From Arenicola marina (Eukaryota; Annelida; Polychaeta; Arenicolidae), in NCBI GenBank assembly GCA_964019135.1, contig OZ025264.1:248001-312000 (forward strand): DNA of 64,000 nucleotides, in the 5' to 3' direction. A model generated the notes under the pieces. The model worked only from the letters and a program-made list of their open reading frames with translations. It made no database searches and was not told where the DNA came from. Within the stretch, counting starts at the first letter, position 1; each line of letters starts with the position of its first letter. Positions 36,889 through 45,300 of the stretch are shown here, piece by piece. The translations under genes were made by a program, and so were the position numbers.

Positions 36889-39800
36889 GTAAGTGAACAG
36901 TAAATGTTGACAATCTGGCTCTCAGGTAAGTGAGCAGTGAATGTTGACGATCTGGCTCTCAGGTAAGTGAGCAGTGAATGTTGACGATCTGGCTCTCAGG
37001 TAAGTGAGCAGTTAATGTTGACGATCTGGCTCTCAGGTAAGTGAGCAGTGAATGTTGACGATCTGGCTCTCAGGTAGTCGAGCAATGAATGTTGCCGATC
37101 TGGCTCTCAGGTAAGTGAGCAGTGAATGTTGACGATCTGGCTCTCGGGTAAGTGAGCAGTGAATGTTGACGATCTGACTCTCAGGTAAGTGAGCAGTGAA
37201 TGTTGACAATCTGGCTATAGGGTAAGTGAGCAGTGAATGTTGACGTTCTGGCTCTAGGGTAAGTGAGCAGTGAATGTTGACGATCTGGCTCTCGGGTAAG
37301 TGAGCAGTGAATGTTGACGATCTGGCTCTCAGGTGGGTGAGTAGTGAATGTTGACGATCTGGCTCTCGGTTAAGTGAGCAGTGAATGTAAAACGATTTGG
37401 CTCTCATGTAAGTGAGCAATGAAATTTAACAATCTGGCTCTCAGGTAACTGAGCAGTGAATATTGACGATCTGGCTCTCGGGTAAGTGAGCAGTGAATGT
37501 TTACGATCTGGTTCTCAGGTAATTGAGCAGTGAATGTTGACGATCTGGCTCTCAGGTAAGTGAGCAGTGAATGTTTACAATCACATTTTGTCAGTACTGC
37601 TTCAATTGTGTGGCTGGCTAGTAGTTAGTAGACTTATATCATCAGATTAATCTTCACATCTTAACAGTTTCGTCATAAATATGCCAAAGATATATAGTTT
37701 ATTACTACAACGTGAACAGTTGTGATACTTTTATTCCTAACTCAAGGCATTGTTGTAATGTATCCATGGAAATAAGACAAATGCTATAAGAATTATAACT
37801 GGTCTGTCTCCGTTTCGCAGAAATGACGATGCACATCGTGCGAAGGACGACGAAATCAAGGACATCAGACAATACCTCAGACAGGTGATCGCGGAGCTGG
37901 AGGAGGCTCGACTGGGTGACGGGGATGCTGAGGCCGGAGAGGTTCGAGCGGGGGCCGGAACTGGCGGAGGCGCCAAGAACGACTTCGCTGCAAAGAAGTT
38001 GACAAACGAAAAGACACTCCAAGAAGCTGATGGAGCCTCACTGGAGGAGGAACTGGAGAAAAGTGCGGCAGAATTGAAAAAGAAAGAAATGGTAATTTTT
38101 AAAAGGAAACGTGCACAAACCATGCTTTAGGGGTGGTATTCCTATACCACATGTAGCTTTCGCATCAAATTTGGCAGGCCAATTGTACAGTTAATAACAT
38201 CGTGACGATGGTGCCTACCGTATCTGTCGCTACTAGTATCATGTCTAATTGAAATGGCACGTAAAACACCCCAGCCCGTGCGTCAGTAACTATGACAGGA
38301 CTTCTGGTAACAGCATGCGTAGACCTTCTTGTGGTCTATCAATACGTGTCCCATGCGGAAATGTGGAGATGCCGCCCCTGTATCTATCATAATGGAGCCG
38401 TGCGAACATATGGAGCGGACAGGGTCTCAGTAACATGTGTTTTATATAAGGGAGACATGGGGAGGCATTTCCGCATGTGACAGGCGCCTGGTCATTTTAA
38501 GCCTTAGTTCAAGCACAGATCCATGTGTTAAACCGTGCGGCGCTCTCTGTGTAAGTTTAATATCGAGATAAGAATCTGTATCAGTAAACATGTAAAGTAC
38601 CAATAACTGTAGCTTGATCTGTCCCTTTGTTGACCCCTAAATTGCCTGACCTTGAGCGTCTCTCTCGTTGCCTGGTAGGACGATGTCTTAGCTCGCCTCG
38701 ATCGCCAAATGGAGGAGGAAAGACAAGTGGGGAATGCAGACCGACGTAAGTTGTCAATTTCCACCTGTAGGAGGCAGCACAGGCAAACTATGGAGACCAT
38801 TTGGAACATAATGTTAAATATATTATTTCTGTAGTACATTACAAATAACTCTATTTATTATGATCTAGACCAGTGGGTTAATAACATTTCGCTCATGAAA
38901 TAACAGTGGTAGTGTTTCGGTCGCGTTCATGGCTTTACTAAAAATATGGTTTAAGTATGGACCTAGGAAACTATTAACGTCGTCCATAAAGTCACCAAGT
39001 GAACATAGGGAAAAAATACACTCTGTGAAATACGTGTATTTACTGGTACATCATTATCAAACGTCACTTGTGGCAAGTGTTTCGCCTTCCCGCCCCCCCC
39101 CCCCCCTCGCTCACCCTCCCACACACACACACTTTCAGTTTCCTCATGCTTCCGAGTGTCCTGATCATGTACCGTGGGGTGGGTGGCATCTAGCCGCTGC
39201 CTCGGACTGTATGGGGCGCCCTGTAGTAAGCGTCTGACGCGTCTAGATACGGGTTCCTGTCCGTTGCAGCCTGTCGGGGTCTGATAGTGATGAGGGAGCA
39301 GGGACACATCATGGCGCCGACTGACAACGCAGGGTACTACCCCAACGACGCCAGCTGCAAGTGGCTCATCGAAGCCCCACTGGGCATGGTGAGTCTGGCA
39401 GCGAGGGGGGGGATGGGGGGGGGGTGGATGAGGGGTGGAAGGTGGAGGGTGGGAAAAGGGTCCACTGGGCATGGTGAGTCTGGGAGCGGGGGTGGTGGGG
39501 GGGGGGCGCCCCTGGGTATGGTGAGTCTGGGAGTGGGGGTGGTGGGGGGGAGGGCGCCCCTGGGTATGGTGAGTCCGGGAGCCGCGGCGGGGGGGTGGGG
39601 GGTGGATGTGGGCTGGAAGGTGGAGGGTGGGAAAAGAGTCCACTGGGCATGGTGAGTCTGGGAGCAGGGGAGGGGAGGGGTTGTGGGGGTGGGGAAGGCG
39701 ACCATGGGCATGTTGAGTCTGGAAGCAGGAGGGGGGCGGGAGATGGAGGGTGGAGAGGGCGCCTATGGGTATGGTGAGTCTGGGAGCAGGTGGGGGAGGG

Positions 39801-40291
39801 TGGTGGGGGTGGGGAGGGCGCCCATGGGTATGGCGAATCTGGGAGCAGTAGGGGAGGGTGGAAGGTGGAGGGTGGAGAGGGCGCCGCTGGTCATGATGAG
39901 TCCAGGAGGGGGCGTCGTGGGTGGAGGGTGGAGGGTGGGGTGATCGCCCCTGGGCATGGTGAGTCCGGGAGCGTGGCGGGGGGGGGGAAATCTCGTCTTA
40001 TCTTAACTTATCTTATCTCATATTACCAGGTGGTGAAGATCTCCTTCACCATGTTGTCCATGGAGGAACTGGACGAGAATGCGGAGTGTGCCTATGACAG
40101 CCTGACCCTGTACGACGGGCGGTCCGTCAACTCGGACCGACTGGCCACGGTGTGCGGGGTCGTCGCTCCGGACGACATGGTGTCCTCGGGGCGCCGTGTC
40201 CGCGTGGTCTTCATGACGGACTCCAACGTCAACGACCAGGGCTTCATCCTCGAGTTCGAGTTCGTCAACCCCAACGGAGTAGCCCCGCCAG
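36803..40291 (+). CDS. Secreted coiled-coil CUB-domain protein, left copy (exons 1-5, incomplete)
   Basis: The coding exons are 36803-36888, 37821-38091, 38679-38745, 39270-39388 and 40030-40291, 805 bp and 268 codons in one open frame (phases 2, 0, 1, 0, 1). Residues 1-22 form a signal peptide (core GLWIIGLTILVIHGVVAV). Residues about 30-142 are hydrophilic with two coiled-coil stretches around a Gly/Ala linker. Residues about 145-268 are a CUB domain with four cysteines (PCRG, SCKW, AECAYDS, TVCG). The ECxYDS and MTDSN...QGF motifs are those of calcium-binding CUBs. CUB domains mediate extracellular protein binding, so a secreted or matrix role is likely but the ligand is unknown. The ATG was chosen because it opens the signal peptide and has G at -3. 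The 3' part, including a second CUB, is lost at the assembly gap. Confidence 0.88.
36889..37581 (+). repeat. 37-bp minisatellite of splice donors in intron 1, left copy
   Basis: The array starts with the true donor of exon 1 and contains 19 units counting it. The unit is CTCTCAGGTAAGTGAGCAGT followed by GAATGTTGACGATCTGG. Most units keep CAG or CGG before GTAAGT. A few are weakened: GTAGTC at about 37,075, GTGGGT at about 37,333, a GGTTAAG form at about 37,369 and GTAACT at about 37,445. Each unit also holds TTGAC (branchpoint-like) before CTCTCAG (acceptor-like). The sequence just before the exon 1 donor (GATCCCGATCTCGG) resembles the unit edge GATCTGGCTCTCAG, so the array grew from the exon-intron boundary. 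Confidence 0.93.
37582..37820 (+). other. Rest of intron 1, left copy
   Basis: Unique DNA ending in the acceptor CTCCGTTTCGCAG directly before exon 2. It is conserved in the right copy. Confidence 0.6.
37821..38091 (+). CDS. CUB gene left copy, exon 2 (coiled coil and Gly/Ala linker)
   Basis: Follows acceptor CCGTTTCGCAG and ends GAAATG before GTAATT, 271 bp. It encodes DEIKDIRQYLRQVIAELEEA (heptad-like), then AGAGTGGGAKN, then SLEEELEKSAAELKKKEM. Between the two copies it differs by only three bases, all synonymous. Confidence 0.86.
38347..38482. mobile_element. Short inverted-repeat element in intron 2 (MITE-like), left copy
   Basis: TGTCCCATGCGGAAATG at 38,347 and the inverted CATTTCCGCATGTGACA ending at 38,482 match at 16 of 17 positions, giving a 136-bp foldback-type segment. 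The copy in the other arm lies at 45,243-45,376. No target-site duplication is evident. A 62-codon frame overlapping it is open in both copies but has no recognisable domain. Confidence 0.4.
38679..38745 (+). CDS. CUB gene left copy, exon 3 (coiled-coil continuation)
   Basis: 67 bp between acceptor GTTGCCTGGTAG and donor GTAAGT. It encodes DDVLARLDRQMEEERQVGNA plus DR, extending the coiled coil of exon 2 up to the CUB domain. Phases 0 to 1. Confidence 0.82.
38746..39269 (+). other. Intron 3, left copy
   Basis: 524 bp with a C run followed by a CA microsatellite (about 39,094-39,132). The acceptor before exon 4 is TGTCCGTTGCAG. No other element was recognised. Confidence 0.6.
39270..39388 (+). 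CDS. CUB gene left copy, exon 4 (first half of CUB1)
   Basis: 119 bp. Encodes PCRGLIVMREQGHIMAPTDN, then AGYYPNDASCKWLIEAPLGM. It carries CUB cysteines 1 and 2 and the typical YP..C.W.I.AP.G pattern. It ends GGGCATG before donor GTGAGT, phase 0. Confidence 0.9.
39389..39985 (+). repeat. Second splice-donor minisatellite, intron 4, left copy
   Basis: The end of exon 4 with its donor, CTGGGCATGGTGAGTCTGGG, is repeated about nine more times through the intron (near 39,471, 39,518, 39,565, 39,649, 39,710, 39,771, 39,830, 39,893 and 39,956). Spacers are G-rich and purine-rich (GGTGGAGGGTGG type) and units are 47-86 bp. Several copies keep ATGGTGAGT intact and others decay to ATGTTGAGT, ATGGCGAAT or ATGATGAGT. 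As in intron 1, the array begins precisely at the exon edge. Confidence 0.9.
40030..40291 (+). CDS. CUB gene left copy, exon 5 (second half of CUB1)
   Basis: 262 bp from acceptor CATATTACCAG to donor GTGGGT. It encodes VVKISFTMLSMEELDENAEC, then AYDSLTLYDGRSVNSDRLAT, then VCG, ending in a FEFVNPNGVAPP tail. Cysteines 3 and 4 and the acidic calcium-site residues are in place. Ends in phase 1. Confidence 0.92.
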
Positions 40292-40344
40292 GTGGGTATG
40301 GGTTGACTGTTAATACATTTGGGTGATTAGTGCTTTGGGGGGCG

Positions 40345-40617
40345 GGGGGGCGGGGGTGTCATCCTGTGGCCCAGTAGGTAGCGCGTGGGAGAGGGGGGGG
40401 GCGTCATCCTGTGGCCCAGTAGGTAGCGCATGGGGGAGGGGGGGGGGGGGTGTCATCCCGTGGCCCAGTAGGTAGCGCATGGGAGAGGGGGGGGGTGTCA
40501 TCCTGTGGCCCAGTAGGTAGCGCGTGGGGAGGGGGGGGGTGTCATCCTGTGGCCCAGTAGGTAGCGCGTGGGGGAGGGGGGGGGTGTCATCCTGTGGCCC
40601 AGTATGTAGCGCGTGGG
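40345..40617 (+). repeat. Tandem tRNA A-box repeat in intron 5, left copy, cut by gap
   Basis: Six units of TGTCATCCTGTGGCCCAGTA followed by GGTAGCGCGT and a G-rich run. TGGCCCAGTAGG fits the A box of a tRNA-type pol III promoter. No B box is present in this copy before the N gap. The right copy shows the same array ending in a fuller tRNA-like sequence. Confidence 0.85.
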
Positions 40618-40817
40618 NNNNNNNNNNNNNNNNNNNNNNNNNNNNNNNNNNNNNNNNNNNNNNNNNNNNNNNNNNNNNNNNNNNNNNNNNNNNNNNNNNN
40701 NNNNNNNNNNNNNNNNNNNNNNNNNNNNNNNNNNNNNNNNNNNNNNNNNNNNNNNNNNNNNNNNNNNNNNNNNNNNNNNNNNNNNNNNNNNNNNNNNNNN
40801 NNNNNNNNNNNNNNNNN
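40618..40817. other. Assembly gap of exactly 200 N
   Basis: A fixed-length gap, the kind placed by scaffolding software at a join of unknown size. It separates the two mirror-image copies of the gene, so the orientation and adjacency of the two sides rest on the scaffolding alone. Confidence 0.99.
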
Positions 40818-41418
40818 GTTCCGATATAATGAAGATAATTATACCATTGCAAAGATAGAATTATACACAAGATACAAAAAAAAAAACAGAAATTGAATAA
40901 GTATGAATGGAATAGAAAAAAACAATATAAACAATAAACAGAAAAAGCAATACCCTCACCCCCCCGCGGTGTGACAAGGTACAATGAGATATTTAGATTA
41001 ATGCATCATCGCAGAACTAATAGCATTGGTAAATTTACCAAAGGATAGGTATAAAATTGCAACTTCATCTTAACGCAAGCAGATTAACACATAAAGAAAA
41101 ATAAAGACCATTTGAGCGCGGAATGAAAAGATATAATCACAGTTGCATTTATTCACCTTTCTAGTAAAATTACCACCAGGATACAATTTTTTTTGTGATG
41201 GCAAAAAAGGTTGGTGATGACGTCATCGAGCGCCAGAGTAACTGTAAGATATTTGTTGCAATTCGCCATATCCGTACCTAGTTTGTGATTTGTCCTATTA
41301 AATGAGCTCCACATGAGGGACAGTCGAATAAAAACATCTTAGTGGTAAACAACAACATGCCTGTCGTCTCTATTCACCAACGATGGAGGCTCCTGTGGTC
41401 CACCACGTTTGGCTTTAA
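40818..41418 (-). pseudogene. Possible decayed LINE 3' end
   Basis: On the minus strand, LSFGKFTNAISSAMMH ends in a stop at 40,998-41,000. It resembles the terminal KF.N-type stretch of the better preserved LINE relic at 10.9 kb (LAKFVNIAFKER). Upstream, near 41,290-41,320, a weak NHKL-containing stretch recalls SSHKLAIE. The AT-rich remainder down to 40,818 would be the 3' UTR. Frames are broken throughout, so this is tentative. Confidence 0.3.
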
Positions 41419-41678
41419 CGCAACAATACAACAATATTGCTTTTTAGTTGTTTTTTTCGTGAAAAAACATTTACAAAGGAACCACAGTTATGGTAAGGAG
41501 AATGCCCATCTAACAATACATGCTTGAAAAAGAATGTACGAGGCGCAAGCCGAGTACATATCATTCTTTTCAAGAATGAACTGTTACACGGGGATTCTCC
41601 TTACCATAACTGTGTTCCTTTGTAAATGTTTATTCACGAAAAAAATAAAGTAAAAAGCAATATTGTTGTAATATTGCG
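41419..41678. mobile_element. 260-bp foldback element (MITE)
   Basis: The left arm CGCAACAATACAACAATATT...CATTTACAAAGGAAC...AGTTATGGTAAGGAGAAT is mirrored by ATTCTCCTTACCATAACT...GTTCCTTTGTAAATG...CAATATTGTTGTAATATTGCG. The centre (CTTGAAAAAGAATG / CATTCTTTTCAAG around GAGGCGCAAGCCGAG) is also self-complementary, so nearly the whole element folds back. TA flanks both ends closely, compatible with a TA target duplication as in Tc1/mariner-type MITEs. It lies in the intron after exon 6 of the right gene copy. Confidence 0.8.
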
Positions 41679-42243
41679 TATTATTGGATACTAAAGGGAT
41701 ATATGCAACGATGTTGCGATGGTGTTTAGAACAAGGAACACCTCGTTAAGTGCGTTGTTAATGGGTAAGATACGCTTTGCAAAATAAGTTTTGTGGGATT
41801 CACGAGAAGAAAAGTTATTTCTAGTGTGATTATTGAGGATATAAGCAAATGTCGGTATGTATTTTGCACAAGAATTACCTATGATATCAATTTCAGTTTC
41901 TAAAATGGGATTTCGTGATCTACACTTGTTTCAAAGAGAGATGCATATCTGTTTTGCTGAAGCATTCCAACGGGCGTCAAGCTTCCAGTTTATCATCCGT
42001 TGTGGTTGAGACTTCAGAGATTTCAGAGAAGCTCACTTATTGCTCATGATTGGCATTGACTGCGATTGTTAATTGCGTAACATAGAAGGCAGATTGCTCA
42101 ACTGGAATATAGCTTTGTCTCGTTCAATCGAGTTAATCTCAATTTATCAGCTCGCTAAAATAGTAAATTCTTGAAAATTAATGTACAGTTTAGACAATAG
42201 GATGACGTCATAGCAGTACTTTAACATTTGTTATTGTAGTCAC
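41679..42243. other. Intron DNA downstream of exon 6, right copy
   Basis: No exon for the second half of CUB2 could be found between here and the gap. It is unique AT-rich DNA with no other recognised signal. Confidence 0.45.
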
Positions 42244-42368
42244 CTTATTTTCCGGTGCAACCATTTTCCAAGAGCACCGAGCGTTAGGGGCGTAACCAAC
42301 ATCCGGGAACCCCGGTGACGTAACGATCTCTGATCCTGCTGTCAGAAGGTGTTCACCACTGCATGATT
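42244..42368 (-). CDS. CUB gene right copy, exon 6 (first half of CUB2)
   Basis: 125 bp from acceptor CGTGCTTTTGCAG to donor GTGACT. Joined in phase 1 to exon 5 it reads APP then ESCSGEHLLTAGSEIVTSPG, then FPDVGYAPNARCSWKMVAPE plus NK. It has the first two CUB cysteines and the TSPGFP...C.W..VAPE pattern. This exon has no counterpart on the left because the left arm ends at the gap. Confidence 0.85.
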
Positions 42369-45300
42369 CTGCAAAAGCACGCGAATGATACACCATGATG
42401 CGTACATGGTAATATACGAGGTGTCACCTTGTGACATTTATAACAGAAGAATACAACATATTTATAACAGATAAATATAACACATTTATAACAGATAAAT
42501 ATAGCACATTTATAACAGATAAGCAGAGCACATTTACAATCGATAAAGATAACAACTGTATAAGATAAATATATACCGCATTAATTTTATAACAGATCAA
42601 TATATCACATTTATAACAGATCAATATATCACATTTATAACAGATCAATATATCACATTTATAACAGATCAATATAACATATTTATAACGTTTGTATGAT
42701 CATTTTATCATCTGAAATTGACTATTCTTTCTATACTTGTTGGCTATACTTTCTTTTCAAATCCTCAAAGATACGTATGACCCCTAAATTAATCCGCAGA
42801 TTCAGCCGACCAACATGGTAAAAAATCGAACCGTCAGCCTATAGCTCAGCTGAGCTGCCAAGTAACCCCCTACTCCTAGAAACATGGGATCTCTATCACA
42901 CACAAATATAGAACATTATACACAGGCGGGATTCGAACCACGCACCGACACACGACAAAAGCCGGACGCGTTGCCTACTGGGCCACAGGATGACGCCCCC
43001 CCCCCCCCTCCTAGCGCTACCTACTGGGCCACGGGATGACGCCCCCCCCTCCCCTCTCCGACGCGCTAACTACTGGGCCACGCGATGACGCCCCCCCTCC
43101 CCTCCCCCACGCGCTAACTACTGGGCCACGGATGACGCCCTCCCTCCCCTCCCCCACGCGCTAACTACTGGGCCACGGGATGACACCCCCCCCCTCCCCC
43201 ACGCGCTAAATACTGGGCCACGGGATGACACCCCCCCCCCCTCCCCCACGCGCTACCTACTGGTCCACAGGGTGACACCCTCCCCCCCTCCCCCACGCGC
43301 TACCTACTGGGCCACGGGATGACACCCCCCCCCCTCCCCCACGCGCTAACTACTGGGCCACGGGATGACTCCCCCCCCCCCCTCCCCCACGCGCTACCTA
43401 CTGGTCCACAGGATGACACCCTCCCCCCCTCCCCCACGCGCTACCTACTGGGCTACGGGATGACACCCGCCCCCCCCCCCACGCGCTACCTACTGGTCCA
43501 CGGGATGACACCCCCGGCCCGCCCCCTTCCCCCCCCCCCCCCCCCCAAAGCACTAATCACCCAAATGTCTTAACAGTCAACCCATACCCACCTGGCGGGG
43601 CTACTCCGTTAGGGTTGACGAACTCGAACTCGAAGATGAAGCCCTGGTCGTTGCCGTTAGAGTCCGTCATGAAGACCACGTGGACGTTGGGCCCCGAGGA
43701 CACCATGTCGTCCGGAGCGACGACCCCGCACACCGTGGCCAGTCTGTCCGAGTTAACGGACCGCCCGTCGTACAGGGTCAGGCTGTCATAGCCACACTCG
43801 GCATTCTCGTCCAGTCCCTCCATGGACAACATGGTGAAGGAGATCTTCACCACCTGGTAATATGAGATAAGATAAGGTGAGATAAGATGAGATCTCCCCC
43901 ACGCTCCCAGACTCACCATGCCCAGGGGCGATCTCCCCACCCTCCACATTCCACCCTCCCCCTACTGCTCCCAGATTCACCAGACCCATGGGCGCCCTCC
44001 CCACCCACACCACCCTCCCCCTCCTGTTCCCAGACTTACCCATGGGCGCCCTCTCCACCCTCCACCTTTCACCCCTCCCCCATCCTGCCCCTAGAATCAC
44101 CGTACCCAGGGGCGCCTCCCCCCCCCCACCACCCCCGCTCCCAGACTCACCATACCCATGGGCGCCCCCTCCACCCTCCACCTTCCACCCGCCCCCCTCC
44201 TGCCCCTAGACTCACCATACCCAGGGGCGCCCTCCCCCCCACCACCCCCGCTCCCAGACTCACCATGCCCAGTGGACCCGTTTCCCACCCTTCACCTTCC
44301 ACCCCTCATCCCCCCCCCCGCCCCCCGCTCCCAGACTCACCATGCCCAGTGGGGCTTCGATGAGCCACTTGCAGCTGGCATTGTCTGGGTAGTACCCTGT
44401 GCTGTCAGTCGGCGCCATGATGTGTCCCTGCTCCCTCATCACTATCAGACCCCGACAGGCTGCAACGGACAGGAACCCGTATCTAGACGCGTCAGACGCT
44501 TACTACAGGGCGCCCCATACAGTCCGAGGCAGCGGCTAGATGACACTTACCTCACGGTACATGATCAGGACAGTCGGAAGCAAGAGGAAACTGAAAGTGT
44601 GTGTGTGTGTGGGAGGGTGGGGGAGGGGGGGGGGGAGGCAAAACACTTGCCACAATTGAGTGACGTCTGATAATGATGCACCAGTAAATACACGCATTTC
44701 ACATAGTGTATTTTTTTTCTATGTTCACTTGGTGACTTTATGGGCGACGTTTATAGTTTCCTAGGTCCGTACGTGACCCATATTTTTAGCCATGAACGCG
44801 ACCGAAACACTACCACGGTTATTTCATGAGCGAAATGTTATGAACTCATTGGTCTAGAACATATTCAATAGAGTTATTGGTAATGTACTACAGAAATAAT
44901 ATATTTAACATTATGTTCCAAATGGGCGTCCATAGTTTCGCCTGTGCTGCCTCCTACAGGTGAAGATTGACAAGTTACCTAGGTCTGCATTCCCCACTTG
45001 TGTTTCCTCCTCCATTTGGCGATCGAGGCGAGCTAAGACATCGTCCTACCAGGCAACGAGACAGACGCTCAAGGTCAGGCAAGTTAGGGGTCAACAAGGG
45101 ACAGATCAAGCTACAGTTATTGGTACTTTACATGTTTACTGATATAGATTCTTATCTCGATATTAAAGTTACACAGAGAGCGCCGCACGGTTTAACACAA
45201 GGATTTGTGCTTGAACTAAGGCTTAAAATGACCAGGCGCCGGTCACATGCGGAAATGCCACCCCATGTCTCCCTTATATAAAATACATGTTACTGAGACC

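Noticed and set aside
42918..42993. Functional tRNA gene
   Set aside because: A and B boxes are present, but the acceptor ends do not pair and the T stem is mismatched. A SINE head fits better.
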